Source: Massilia sp. H6
GTDB taxonomy: Bacteria; Pseudomonadota; Gammaproteobacteria; Burkholderiales; Burkholderiaceae_D
DNA: 64,000 nucleotides
Reading direction: 5' to 3'
NCBI RefSeq assembly: GCF_024802625.1
Contig: NZ_CP103371.1
Location: 4,187,346-4,251,345, forward strand
How positions within the stretch are numbered: the first letter of the stretch is position 1; every line of letters begins with the position of its first letter. Positions 8,895 to 21,457 of this stretch are shown here, one piece after another. Both the position numbers and the translations under genes were made by a program. The notes under the pieces are model-generated. The model was not told where the DNA came from. It saw only the letters and a list, made by a program, of their open reading frames with translations, and ran no database searches.

Positions 8895-10088
8895 ATGAAG
8901 CTTATGGAACCTATCCTCGCTTTTCAGGCAGAACTTCAAGAGATCCGGCGCGACCTGCATGCGCATCCCGAACTGTGCTACGAAGAGCAGCGCACTGCCG
9001 ACGTGGTCGCGGCGCGCCTGACCGAATGGGGCATCCCGATCGTGCGTGGCCTGGGCGTGACCGGTGTTGTCGGCATCATCAAGAACGGTTCGTCGCCGCG
9101 TGCGATCGGCTTGCGCGCCGACATGGATGCGCTGCCGATGCAAGAGACCAATGCGTTCGCGCATGCCTCGCGCCATCCGGGCAAGATGCATGCGTGCGGC
9201 CACGACGGCCACACCGCCATGCTGCTCGGCGCTGCGCATCACCTGGCGCGCCACCGCCACTTCGACGGCACCGTCTATCTGATTTTTCAGCCGGCCGAAG
9301 AAGGTGGCGGCGGCGCCCGGCGCATGATGGAAGACGGCCTGTTTACGCAGTTCCCGATGGATGCGGTGTATGGCATGCACAACTGGCCAGGCGTCCCGGA
9401 GGGACATTTCGCCGTGGTCGAAGGACCAATGATGGCGTCCAGTAACGAGTTCCGCGTGCTGGTGCGCGGCAAGGGCTGCCATGCGGCGCAACCACACCGC
9501 GGCATCGATCCGGTCATGATTGCGGTGCAGATCGCCCAGGCCTGGCAGACCATCGTCTCGCGCGAGAAGAATCCGCTCGATGCGGCGGTGCTGTCGATCA
9601 CGCAGATTCATGCCGGCAGCGCCACCAACGTGATCCCCGACGAAGCCGAGCTGGTGGGTACGGTACGCACCTTCTCCACTGGCGTGCTCGACCTGATCCA
9701 GCGCCGCATGGAAGAGATCGCTACCGGTATTGCGGGGTCCTTCGCGGCTTCGGTCGAATTTAATTTCAAGCGCAATTATCCGCCGCTGGTCAATCATGCG
9801 CAGCAGACCGCGTTTGCGATCGATGCGATGCGCGCGGTGGTGGGTGCGGAACGGGTCGATACCGCTGTCGAACCAACCATGGGCGCGGAAGACTTCGCTT
9901 TCATGCTGGAAGAAAAACCGGGTTGCTATGTCTTCCTTGGCAACGGCGAAGGTGCGCACCGCGCCAGCGGGCATGGACTGGGTCCGTGCCAGTTGCACAA
10001 CACGAGCTACGATTTCAATGACAAGCTGCTGCCGATCGGCGCAAGTTATTGGGTCAAGCTAGTGGAGATGAGTTTGCCGGAGGCATGA
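8895..10088 (+). CDS. M20-family amidohydrolase (hippurate hydrolase-like)
   Basis: This 397-residue peptidase/amidohydrolase is close to the standard length of the hippurate hydrolase/IAA-amino-acid hydrolase subgroup. It cleaves N-acyl amino acids to amino acid plus carboxylic acid. The metal site motif CGHDGH is at about residues 101-106, the AEEGGGG catalytic Glu motif at about 135-140, and the C-terminal metal-binding GAEDFAFM is present. The dimerisation/lid domain lies between. A good Shine-Dalgarno (GGAGAC) precedes ATG 8895. A second in-frame ATG three codons later is possible. It is transcribed alone, divergent from the molybdopterin gene and convergent with the dehydrogenase at 10108. 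Confidence 0.9.
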   Translation: MKLMEPILAFQAELQEIRRDLHAHPELCYEEQRTADVVAARLTEWGIPIVRGLGVTGVVGIIKNGSSPRAIGLRADMDALPMQETNAFAHASRHPGKMHACGHDGHTAMLLGAAHHLARHRHFDGTVYLIFQPAEEGGGGARRMMEDGLFTQFPMDAVYGMHNWPGVPEGHFAVVEGPMMASSNEFRVLVRGKGCHAAQPHRGIDPVMIAVQIAQAWQTIVSREKNPLDAAVLSITQIHAGSATNVIPDEAELVGTVRTFSTGVLDLIQRRMEEIATGIAGSFAASVEFNFKRNYPPLVNHAQQTAFAIDAMRAVVGAERVDTAVEPTMGAEDFAFMLEEKPGCYVFLGNGEGAHRASGHGLGPCQLHNTSYDFNDKLLPIGASYWVKLVEMSLPEA

Positions 10089-10107
10089 GGCAAGCCGGGA
10101 GTCGGTG

Positions 10108-11013
10108 TCATGGTAGCGCGCGGGGCAGTTGGTCTGCGCCCTCTCCCAGGCGGATACCCGGATTGAGCATCTCCAGCGCCAGCAGCGCCGCCGAATGGTC
10201 GGCCGTTGGAAGCTGCGTTTCGATCGACGCATAGCGCTGCGTGACCAACTCCGCCACCGGCAGGTGCAAGCCGACGTTCTCGGCCGCCGCCAGCACGTTG
10301 CGCAAATCTTTCAGCTGGCTTTTCACCTGGCCGCCCGGCAAGAAATCCCGGTCGAGCATGCGTTGGCCATGCACGTCGAGGATGCGGCTGCCGGCAAAGC
10401 CGCCGCTGATCGCCGCTCGCACCGCGGCCGGATCCGCGCCGGCGGCCTGGGCCAGCAACAAGGCCTCTGCCACCACGTTCAGCGTCGCGCCAACGATCAA
10501 TTGATTGCACAACTTGGCCACCTGCCCGCTGCCGACACGCCCCAGGTAGTGCGGCGTTCCCATGACGGCCAACAATTTTGCCATCTGGTCAAATTGTGCC
10601 GCTTCGCCGCCCACCATGATCGCCAGCGTCCCGGCTTGCGCGCCGCCCACACCGCCCGAGACCGGCGCATCGATGAAGCGGCAGCCATGCGCGGACAAGG
10701 TGGCGTGAAAGGCCAGAGCTTCGTCTTGCCTGGTTGAACTCATGTCGATCCATTGCGTTTCGGGCGCCAGTGCTGGCAAGGCCGCAGCGATCACCTCGCC
10801 GACCACCTCCCCGGCTTCGAGCATCGAGATGACCACTTGCACACCCCGCACCGCATCAAGCAGCCCGGCCACAGGCAGCGCGCCGGCTGCGCGTACGGCT
10901 TCGGCTTTCGCCAACGTCCGGTTCCAGGCACGTACGGAAAAGCCCGCCTGCGCGAGGCGGCTGGCCATCGGCCTTCCCATCAGGCCAATGCCGAGGAAGG
11001 CGATGGTGGTCAT
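10108..11013 (-). CDS. NAD(P)-dependent beta-hydroxyacid dehydrogenase (3-hydroxyisobutyrate dehydrogenase family)
   Basis: This 301-residue enzyme opens with the Rossmann motif FLGIGLMGRPMA (residues 6-17). The substrate-binding signature DAPVSGGVGGA follows, then the catalytic-lysine region KLCNQL. These are hallmarks of 3-hydroxyisobutyrate/tartronate semialdehyde/succinic semialdehyde reductases. It reversibly oxidises a beta-hydroxyacid with NAD(P). Its ATG overlaps the TGA of the upstream SUFU-domain gene by one base (TGATG), so the two are co-translated on the minus strand. The exact substrate is not determined from sequence; the family includes MmsB, GarR and GlxR types. Confidence 0.88.
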   Translation of the reverse strand: MTTIAFLGIGLMGRPMASRLAQAGFSVRAWNRTLAKAEAVRAAGALPVAGLLDAVRGVQVVISMLEAGEVVGEVIAAALPALAPETQWIDMSSTRQDEALAFHATLSAHGCRFIDAPVSGGVGGAQAGTLAIMVGGEAAQFDQMAKLLAVMGTPHYLGRVGSGQVAKLCNQLIVGATLNVVAEALLLAQAAGADPAAVRAAISGGFAGSRILDVHGQRMLDRDFLPGGQVKSQLKDLRNVLAAAENVGLHLPVAELVTQRYASIETQLPTADHSAALLALEMLNPGIRLGEGADQLPRALP

Positions 11014-11711
11014 CAGAACAGTCCGAGAAATTTCTTGACGGTGTTCTTGCGGCCCGGAACCACCAGGTCGGTGACGCCCTTGTCATTGAAGGCATCGAGC
11101 AGCTCCGGAAAGCCCTTGCGCTTGACCAGGTTCAGCTCGGCGTCATAGAGCGGCACGACGCAATGGAAATAAACATCCTTGCCGTCCTGCGCCAGCGAAG
11201 CGAATGCCTCCGGCGCCGAGGCCGGCGGCAGCAAGATGGCGCCGGTAAAGCCGGCCCCCTTGGCATAGGGCTTGGCCGGATGGCCATTCGGCACCGTGTG
11301 GCCGAGGCCGAGCCAGGTCGCATGCTGGTGCGGATAGTGCGCCAGGTGACGCAGCAGGGCCAGCGGCCAGTACCAGCGTTCGTCCTGGATCGACTGCGCA
11401 TCGAGCTTCCAGTCGGCCGGCAGCGCCATCATCAGCTCGCCGTAGGGCGGCGCGCCGTCTGGCGTCGCCATGGGGCGGCTGCTCATGCCCGACGTCACCA
11501 GCCGTAGAAAAGGCGTCTGGGTCGTGGCCGGCACGACGTGGATATCGACCTGGACCGGGTCGGCGACGGTATCGTGGAACACCGTATCGATGCGGCCCAG
11601 ATGCTGGGCAATATGGTCGGCGATCGGGTCGTGCGGCAGCGTAGCAGGCGCCATCGGCTGCTGGGTCGGGGCGGCGAGCGGGTACAGCGGTGCAATGGTC
11701 GGTTCGGTCAT
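11013..11711 (-). CDS. suppressor-of-fused (SUFU) domain protein
   Basis: This 232-residue protein resembles bacterial SUFU-like (PF05076) proteins. The recognisable features are an internal Y-W-P-x-A-L-L-R-x-L-A-H-Y pattern, a W-x-G-x-G-H-T-V-P-N-G segment, and a C-terminal half devoted to a predicted ligand pocket. In bacteria these are cytoplasmic proteins of unclear function, sometimes immunity-like. The first ATG of the open frame is at 11828, but the start at 11711 (MTEPTIAPLYPLA) fits the family length and avoids an unlikely Cys/Arg-rich N-terminus. The stop overlaps the start of the downstream dehydrogenase by one base. No catalytic motif is visible. Confidence 0.7.
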   Translation of the reverse strand: MTEPTIAPLYPLAAPTQQPMAPATLPHDPIADHIAQHLGRIDTVFHDTVADPVQVDIHVVPATTQTPFLRLVTSGMSSRPMATPDGAPPYGELMMALPADWKLDAQSIQDERWYWPLALLRHLAHYPHQHATWLGLGHTVPNGHPAKPYAKGAGFTGAILLPPASAPEAFASLAQDGKDVYFHCVVPLYDAELNLVKRKGFPELLDAFNDKGVTDLVVPGRKNTVKKFLGLF

Positions 11712-11853
11712 GCGCGATGGACAGTAAAAGTAGCTTGTTACGGGAGGCCTATCATACCTTCGCCAGCGCGTGCGGTGGCGAACAGCGCGGCATTGTCCAC
11801 ACCAGTACAATAGTATTCCATACAACATTTTCGATTAGCCAAAAGAGCAACCC

Positions 11854-12408
11854 ATGCATACTTTGAAGACATTCGCCGGTATTGCCGCCACGTTTGCCGC
11901 AGTGATGTTTTCCCCGGCCGCCTACAGCGCCGATGGCATGGTCGACTCGGCATCGTTCGAAGTCGGCAGCAATCCGCAGCAACGCATGCTGCGCGTGGCG
12001 GTGCAAAACGATTGGCAGCAGCGCTGGTTCGCCGGCGGCGGCCGCCACCTGTCGGGCTATTGGGACACCAGCCTTGCCCTGTGGCGCCTGGACGCCTACC
12101 GCAATGTACCCGGCCAGAACAAGAATATCGCCGTGATCGGCTTCACGCCGGTACTGCGCTACCAAAGCGACAGCAAGCTGGGCCTGTACGGCGAGCTGGG
12201 CATTGGAGTGAATTTGCTCTCGACGCTCTACAAGAACAACGACAAGGAATTATCAACCGCCTTCCAGTTTGGCGACCATGTCGGGGTGGGCTACACCACC
12301 GCCAGATGGGATCTCGGCCTGAAGTTCCAGCACTATTCGAACGCCAGCATCAAGAGTCCGAACGCGGGCGCAAACTGGATCGTGGCCAAGGCGGCGTACC
12401 GCTTCTAA
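11854..12408 (+). CDS. pagL: acyloxyacyl hydrolase / lipid A 3-O-deacylase PagL-like outer-membrane protein
   Basis: This 184-residue protein has a cleavable signal peptide (cleavage after AYSA, about residue 25). Its length and alternating beta pattern suit an 8-stranded barrel, and it ends in the outer-membrane signature AYRF. The catalytic His and Ser are visible as H-Y-S-N in FQHYSNASIKSPN near the C-terminus, the PagL pattern for removing the 3-O-linked acyl chain of lipid A. By my count, the position that holds the acidic triad residue of Pseudomonas PagL is Asn here (GANW instead of GIES), so activity may differ. ATG 11854 has an AAAGAG ribosome-binding site. Confidence 0.75.
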   Translation: MHTLKTFAGIAATFAAVMFSPAAYSADGMVDSASFEVGSNPQQRMLRVAVQNDWQQRWFAGGGRHLSGYWDTSLALWRLDAYRNVPGQNKNIAVIGFTPVLRYQSDSKLGLYGELGIGVNLLSTLYKNNDKELSTAFQFGDHVGVGYTTARWDLGLKFQHYSNASIKSPNAGANWIVAKAAYRF

Positions 12409-12695
12409 GCCGCTGGTGCCGCTGCGGGATGCAACACCAGGCCCGCTTGACCGATCCCGGCACGATCGCGCTGTTGAGTGAACACGCTGGCCTAAGCCGA
12501 CAGCATCATCGGCGCACGGGTCTCGACGTGTGAAGCCAAGATCACGGCAGGCGAGAACCAGCCCGGCCCAGGGCATGCGCGCCGCTTATGGCCGATATGT
12601 CACAATCAATCGCGACGGGACAGGGGTGATGTTTCCAGGCTGGGGCGCAAAGGCAGCCGCACGCCAACCAATCAGTCAGACTTGAAGGAATGCGA

Positions 12696-13211
12696 ATGTT
12701 TTTTGACAGCTGGGAAAATATCTACCGAGTCATCGTTGTCGGCGTTCTCGCTTATGCGGGGCTGGTGGTGCTACTGAGAATAAGCGGCAACCGCACCTTG
12801 TCCAAGATGAACGCATTCGACCTGGTCGTGACGGTGGCATTTGGCTCAACCTTATCAACCATCCTGGTCAACAAGAATGTCAGCCTGGCCATGGGCCTGA
12901 CAGCGCTGGCCTTGCTGGTGGTACTGCAGTTGGTCATTACCTGGTGTTCTGTAAGATCTTCTTTGGTAAGCAATCTCGTCAAAACCTCACCCACCTTGCT
13001 GGTGCTCGATGGCCAACTGCGCCACGCGGCACTGCAGCGCGTGCGGGTGACCTCGGACGAGGTCATGGTTGCAGTACGTCAACAAGGATTTGGATCGCTG
13101 GACAGTATCGACGCGGTGTTCCTTGAAACAGACGGAAGCCTGTCCGTGATTTCAACGAGCCAGGCCGGGGACCGGTCCGCTTACAGAGATCTGCTGCCGC
13201 CTCACTCATAG
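12696..13211 (+). CDS. DUF421 (YetF-like) membrane protein
   Basis: This 171-residue protein has about three predicted membrane helices in the first 85 residues and a small cytoplasmic alpha/beta domain after. The central motifs RISGNRTLSKMNAFDLVVTVAFGS and TSDEVMVAVRQQG are characteristic of DUF421/YetF proteins. The function of this family is not established. ATG at 12690 is also in frame, but the GAAGGA ribosome-binding site is six bases from the ATG at 12696, so I favour the latter. Its stop codon lies inside the scrap of a minus-strand permease gene, right beside rRNA operon 1. Confidence 0.82.
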   Translation: MFFDSWENIYRVIVVGVLAYAGLVVLLRISGNRTLSKMNAFDLVVTVAFGSTLSTILVNKNVSLAMGLTALALLVVLQLVITWCSVRSSLVSNLVKTSPTLLVLDGQLRHAALQRVRVTSDEVMVAVRQQGFGSLDSIDAVFLETDGSLSVISTSQAGDRSAYRDLLPPHS

Positions 13212-13262
13212 CGCAGCTCTTCGATCGGGTCGAGCAAGCGGGAAGCCGCCCCTGTCACAAGT
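13202..13262 (-). pseudogene. C-terminal remnant of an FtsX/MacB-type ABC permease
   Basis: Read on the minus strand, the last codons spell GAASRLLDPIEELRYE and then TGA at 13202-13204. The ending LDPIExLRYE is the conserved C-terminus of MacB/FtsX-like permeases. Only about 20 codons remain before the frame runs into the rRNA operon terminator region, so this is a truncated scrap rather than a gene. It overlaps the 3' end of the DUF421 gene by 10 bases. It marks a rearrangement junction at the downstream end of rRNA operon 1. Confidence 0.6.
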
Positions 13263-13279
13263 TGCCGGATCCAAAACGC

Positions 13280-13315
13280 AAAAAACCCCACAGAGATCAC
13301 TCTGTGGGGTTTTGC
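13280..13315 (-). terminator. rRNA operon 1 terminator
   Basis: ACCCCACAGA and its inverse TCTGTGGGGT flank a six-base loop. On the minus strand the stem is followed by a run of six T, a typical factor-independent terminator for the 5S end of the operon. The same 36 bases occur after operons 2 and 3. Confidence 0.9.
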
Positions 13316-13324
13316 TTATAACTA

Positions 13325-13438
13325 GCCTGACGATAACCTACTTTCACACTGGTTGCAGCACTATCATCGGCGCAAAGTCGTTTCACGGTCCTGTTCGGGA
13401 TGGGAAGGGGTGGGACCGACTTGCTATGGTCATCAGGC
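13325..13438 (-). rRNA. rrf: 5S rRNA, operon 1
   Basis: On the minus strand the gene begins GCCTGATGACCATAGC and contains the universal CCCATCCCGAACAG segment. Its 3' end (GTTATCGTCAGGC) pairs with the 5' end to close helix I. Length is about 114 nt. Ends are estimated to within two bases. Confidence 0.95.
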
Positions 13439-13572
13439 TTTGACTTGTACGAGGTTTTTGCCAAGTGGCAAAAATCTCTGAATCTGGAAGAAGTAATTGT
13501 TGTATTGGGTAGCGAGTATCAACAAACGTGCGCTGTATTCTCGACTTATCTATATACCTACCAAGGTTATAG

Positions 13573-16445
<2,873 letters not shown>

Positions 16446-16584
16446 CTATAACGTTGGCCCCTGCTGACACAGGGATCGTTATAGAAAATCAAGAGTACAG
16501 CTTGTTGCATGTTTGTTGATACTGTATTGCTACCCTAAGCGTGTGCTGTCGCACACGCTTAAAAAACTTTTACTTCTTCCAGAT

Positions 16585-16595
16585 TGTTAAAGAAC
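16585..16595 (-). promoter_or_regulatory. boxA antitermination element in the 16S-23S spacer, operon 1
   Basis: The minus strand reads GTTCTTTAACA, matching the bacterial boxA consensus bound by NusB-S10. It lies between tRNA-Ala and 23S. Identical copies are at 26001-26011 and 33005-33015 in the other two operons. Confidence 0.65.
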
Positions 16596-16687
16596 GAAAC
16601 AGCTTTGATCGCTAAAAGATCAAACCTAAGTCTCAACCAGGAACTGGTCGACTTACGTTTGTACTTTCGAATCATGTAGGCAGTGAT

Positions 16688-16763
16688 TGGTGGAGGATGA
16701 CGGGATCGAACCGACGACCCCCTGCTTGCAAAGCAGGTGCTCTCCCAGCTGAGCTAATCCCCC
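16688..16763 (-). tRNA. tRNA-Ala (UGC), operon 1
   Basis: The 76-nt minus-strand cloverleaf starts GGGGGATTAGCTCAGC and ends GTCATCCTCCACCA with an encoded CCA. The anticodon loop reads CTTTGCAAG (anticodon TGC). Confidence 0.97.
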
Positions 16764-16783
16764 AGGATTCTTCTGAACCGCGA

Positions 16784-16860
16784 TGGTAGGGCTGGTTGGA
16801 CTCGAACCAACGACCCCCGCGTTATCAACACGGTGCTCTAACCAGCTGAGCTACAGCCCC
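16784..16860 (-). tRNA. tRNA-Ile (GAU), operon 1
   Basis: The 77-nt minus-strand cloverleaf starts GGGGCTGTAGCTCAGC and ends CAGCCCTACCA with an encoded CCA. The anticodon loop reads TTGATAAC (anticodon GAT). The order 16S-Ile-Ala-23S is typical of proteobacterial operons. Confidence 0.97.
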
Positions 16861-16947
16861 GACTTGGAACACTGCTACTGTTTCTTCTAATTATTACAGT
16901 CGATAAGAGTGGACGCTCAATGAATGGGCTCTAACCCGGTGCTACTC

Positions 16948-18483
<1,536 letters not shown>

Positions 18484-18858
18484 AATCTCTGTTTAATAGA
18501 CATTTCTGTCTCCGTCCTTGCAGACGGGTCGCTCACTCAAAATACTGACCGTCATCTCATTGCTGAGACAACGCTATTTCTTTTTTGTGAACATTTGATA
18601 ATTTAAGTAATCAAGAACCGAAGTTCCTGGCACCTTCATCAAACGCCCACACTTATCGACTGTAAATTTTTAAAGAGCTGTATTCGGTACTGCCTTGCTG
18701 CACTTGACGAAGCGTTGTGTTCGTCAGCAGCAGAGAAGAGAGAGTATGCAGTGTTTCGCGTTTCTCGTCAACCCCTTCGTTTCCTTCGCTATCGCTGCCG
18801 TGAAGCTGCGTGTGCGTCGGAGGAGCAGAACTATAGCAAAGGTTTGAGCTACTGACAA
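18484..18858 (-). promoter_or_regulatory. rRNA operon 1 leader with tandem promoters P1 and P2
   Basis: P1 has TTGTCA (18853-18858) and TATAGT (18830-18835) with 17-base spacing on the minus strand. P2 has TTGACG (18766-18771) and CATACT (18743-18748), again 17 bases apart. A leader boxA-like AGCTCTTTAAAAA is at 18667-18679. The segment from the 16S start to P1 is nearly the same in front of operon 3. In operon 2 it diverges upstream of P2. Two stacked promoters plus boxA is the normal organisation for strongly transcribed rRNA operons. Confidence 0.7.
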
Positions 18859-19003
18859 TGCCTGTGTGCGAACGTTTGTCATATTTTTTATCCTGCCCTA
18901 GAAGGAAAATGTCGTACCGTACACAGAGCCGACAACATCAGGCTTCGCTTCCTGGATTTATCCCGTCCGTCTCTCTTGCGATCGGCTAGCGGCGGCAAAG
19001 CCT

Positions 19004-19009
19004 TATAAT
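19004..19009 (+). promoter_or_regulatory. -10 element in front of the cobalamin riboswitch
   Basis: A perfect TATAAT lies 8 bases before the first paired base of the riboswitch. No good -35 is seen at 17 bases; TTGCGA at 18976 is too far (22 bases). Confidence 0.5.
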
Positions 19010-19016
19010 GGCGGCG

Positions 19017-19250
19017 TTTTGGTGCACGCGTCCGTATTCACGGGCGCAGTTAAACGGGAAACACAAAGCCAGTAGTAGGCCAAGGTGTGCTGCCCCCGCA
19101 ACGGTAAGCAAGTGCCACACGCAGTTTTACTATGCATGCGGCAAGCCATTCTTCAACACCACTGTGCTTCAGCATGGGAAGGTTCGATGGCCAGACTTGC
19201 CAGCCCGGATACCGGCCAAAAGGTAGGAGTGCATCCCCAATGCACTTCGG
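19017..19250 (+). promoter_or_regulatory. cobalamin (adenosylcobalamin) riboswitch
   Basis: The class hallmarks appear in order: TTAAACGGGAA, then GGTGTGCTGCCCCCGCAACGG, then GCATGGGAAGG, and finally the B12 box GCCAGCCCGGATACCGGCC. TTTTGG (19017-19022) can pair with CCAAAA (19216-19221) to close the P1 helix. Downstream, AGTGCAT and ATGCACT (19227-19246) form a small stem that belongs to the expression platform. It precedes btuC by about 80 bases, so high coenzyme B12 should shut off the importer genes. Mechanism (transcription or translation) cannot be fixed by eye; there is no clear U-run, which favours translational control. Confidence 0.9.
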
Positions 19251-19330
19251 TTCAATCTGGCCTACGGGGACGTCGGCCGGTTGTCATTGCGCGTGGATGC
19301 TGCTTTGCGCGTACCCCGACAAGGAAATGC

Positions 19331-20353
19331 ATGCGTCACCCCGTCCGTTCGCTTAGCCAACAGGCCACGCTGGTCATCGGCGCACTGATGCTGTGCGCGC
19401 TTGCGAGCCTGGTAGTCTCCGGCATGACGGGCTCCGTCGCGATTCCCCCCGCCGAGCTGCTTGATGCATTGCGCCTGATGATGCGCGGGGAAGCCGGCAC
19501 GCTCGCCGCCTCGCTGCTCGAACTGCGCGTCGGGCGTGCCCTGACGGCGTTCGTCACCGGAGGTGCGCTCGCGCTGGCCGGCGTGATGATGCAGGCGTTG
19601 CTGCGCAATCCGCTGGCCGATCCTTACGTACTCGGCGTCTCGGCTGGCGCTTCAGTCGGCGCCCTGCTCGCACTACTGCTCATGGCAGCGGCGGTCGTGG
19701 TCGATTTATCCGCGCTCGGCGGCGCAGTAGCGGTGTCGATGCTGCTCTACCTGCTGGCTCGGCGCGACCTGCGCAGCGGCCTGGCAGCCGAAGGCGGCAG
19801 CTCGATGCTGCTGCTCACTGGGGTGATCCTGTCCTCCGCCTGCATGGCCCTGGTGACGCTGATGCTGTCAATCGCACCGGAGGGCCGCTTGCGCGGCATG
19901 GTCTTCTGGATGATCGGTGACCTGTCTGGCGCGCCGGTGCGGCTGGCGTCGTGGCTGGTGCTCGGCGCGGCACTGCTGTATGCCCTGCGCTGCGCGCGCG
20001 CCATGAACATCGTCGCACTGCATGCGGAAAGCGCCGCGACCCTCGGCATCCGGGTCGGCAGGCTGCGCAAGGGTTTGTTTCTGGTATCGGGTGTGCTCAC
20101 CGCCAGCGCGGTGACCAGTGCCGGCTCGATCGGCTTTGTCGGGCTGATCGTGCCACATGCCTGCCGCTTCGCCTTCGGCCCCGATCACCGCGTGCTGGTT
20201 CCCGCTGCGGTACTGGCGGGCGGTAGTTTCCTGGTGCTGTGCGATACGCTCGCGCGCACCGTCATCGCGCCGCAGCAGCTGCCGGTGGGCGCGATCACGG
20301 CAATCATCGGTGCACCGGTGTTCCTTTATCAGCTGCACCGCCTGCGGAGATAA
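19331..20353 (+). CDS. btuC: FecCD/BtuC-family ABC transporter permease, probably vitamin B12 import
   Basis: This 340-residue, roughly ten-helix permease belongs to the FecCD family. The signature GGALALAGVMMQALLRNPLADPYVLGVSAGAS is present in full, as is the C-terminal GFVGLIVPH. The start at 19331 (MRHPVRSL) follows AAGGAAA with good spacing. The longer open frame upstream overlaps the riboswitch and is not real. Control by a cobalamin riboswitch makes cobalamin or a corrinoid precursor the likely cargo; without it a siderophore transporter would be equally possible. The ATPase gene begins one base after the stop. No binding protein (BtuF) or receptor (BtuB) gene is beside it. Confidence 0.88.
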   Translation: MRHPVRSLSQQATLVIGALMLCALASLVVSGMTGSVAIPPAELLDALRLMMRGEAGTLAASLLELRVGRALTAFVTGGALALAGVMMQALLRNPLADPYVLGVSAGASVGALLALLLMAAAVVVDLSALGGAVAVSMLLYLLARRDLRSGLAAEGGSSMLLLTGVILSSACMALVTLMLSIAPEGRLRGMVFWMIGDLSGAPVRLASWLVLGAALLYALRCARAMNIVALHAESAATLGIRVGRLRKGLFLVSGVLTASAVTSAGSIGFVGLIVPHACRFAFGPDHRVLVPAAVLAGGSFLVLCDTLARTVIAPQQLPVGAITAIIGAPVFLYQLHRLRR

Positions 20354-20354
20354 G

Positions 20355-21128
20355 ATGATCCAGACCGAGCACCTCGACCTGCACATCGGCGGCCGCACCC
20401 TCGTGCACCGGCTCGACTGGGCTGCCCGCCCCGGCGAATGCTGGAGCATCATCGGCCGCAATGGGGCCGGCAAGAGCACACTGTTACGTACCCTCGCCGG
20501 TCTGCACCCGCCAGGGGCCGGCGCGGTGCTGGTGCACGGACGTCCGCTCGACTTGTGGAAGCCGGAAGCACTGGCGCGTGAGCGCGCCTTCCTCGCGCAA
20601 TCGCGTCATGATGCCTTTGCCTACAGCGTGATCGAAACCGTACTATCGGCGCGTCATCCCTATCATGGCAACCGCTATTGGGAAGGCAGCGACGACCACC
20701 ATGCGGCCATGCGCGCGCTGGCATCGATGGAAGTCGATGACCTTGCCGGTCGCGACGTGCGCACCCTGTCTGGCGGCGAGCGGCAGCGGGTCGCCATCGC
20801 CGCGCTGCTGGCCCAGGAAACGCCCTTGCTGCTGCTCGACGAACCGGCCAACGCGCTCGACCTGGCGCATCAGGTGAGCGTCATGGGGCTGCTGGGCCGC
20901 CTTTGCCGCGACCACGGCAAAACCGTGGTCATGGTCGGCCACGACCTAAACCTGGCCTACCGCATTTCAACCCATGCGCTGCTCCTGAAGGGTGATGGGG
21001 GATGGCAGGCGGGCCCGGTAGCGCAGACAATGCAGGCGGCGGTGCTGGGCGACTACCTGGGCCACCCGATCGACATGCTTGAACACGGCGGGCGCCGCAT
21101 TTTCATTCCGCTCGAGACGCGGGAATGA
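20355..21128 (+). CDS. btuD: ABC transporter ATP-binding protein, BtuD-like
   Basis: This 257-residue ATPase has Walker A GRNGAGKST (34-42), signature LSGGERQR, Walker B LLLLDEP and H-loop GHD, all intact. It powers the BtuC-type permease, from which it is separated by a single base (TAAGATG). The stop at 21126-21128 is followed by a decayed regulator gene. Function as part of a B12/corrinoid importer follows from the riboswitch upstream. Confidence 0.88.
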   Translation: MIQTEHLDLHIGGRTLVHRLDWAARPGECWSIIGRNGAGKSTLLRTLAGLHPPGAGAVLVHGRPLDLWKPEALARERAFLAQSRHDAFAYSVIETVLSARHPYHGNRYWEGSDDHHAAMRALASMEVDDLAGRDVRTLSGGERQRVAIAALLAQETPLLLLDEPANALDLAHQVSVMGLLGRLCRDHGKTVVMVGHDLNLAYRISTHALLLKGDGGWQAGPVAQTMQAAVLGDYLGHPIDMLEHGGRRIFIPLETRE

Positions 21129-21137
21129 GCGCGTTGC

Positions 21138-21457
21138 AGGGACAGGAGCGACAAACGGCGCATCGAAGGCAAACTTGGCTGGTCGTATTCGTCGACCCGT
21201 AAACGCTCGAACGCATGCTGGAGAAAGGCATGGTCAGCCAACAGGTGCACCACGGCGTGCAGGTCTATGACGCGGTATTGGAAAAGGTCGATACCCTGGC
21301 TGCCTTTGCCCACGATTTCGGGAGGCGCGTGATAGAGATGGATGCGCCGCTTCCGGTCATGATGTTCAGCGGCAGCAAGCTGGTTGACGCGCAGAAGCTC
21401 GCCCAGCTCGAACAGTTGCTGCAGTACTGGCCGGACGACGCGGACCAGTCGCAGTGA
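21138..21457 (+). pseudogene. blaI: decayed blaI/mecI-type repressor gene
   Basis: The 3' half encodes TLERMLEKGMVSQQVHHGVQ and continues to a C-terminal helix LAQLEQLLQYW. This matches the wing and dimerisation domain of BlaI/MecI/CopY repressors. The expected recognition-helix sequence GWSYSSTR lies just upstream but in another frame. The two join only if the A-run near 21200-21203 (CGTAAACGCTC) is read with a shift, and the current frame has a TAA at 21200-21202. The N-terminal helices are not recognisable. It is therefore a frameshifted and truncated remnant. Its TGA overlaps the GTG of the next open frame, the usual blaI-blaR1 coupling. Confidence 0.65.

Noticed and set aside
8757..9998. 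N-terminal extension of the molybdopterin oxidoreductase frame
   Set aside because: It lies antisense to the M20 gene and across its promoter; the family start with the Fe-S motif is at 8756.
19085..19330. Upstream extension of the BtuC frame
   Set aside because: It translates the cobalamin riboswitch itself; the start at 19331 has the Shine-Dalgarno.
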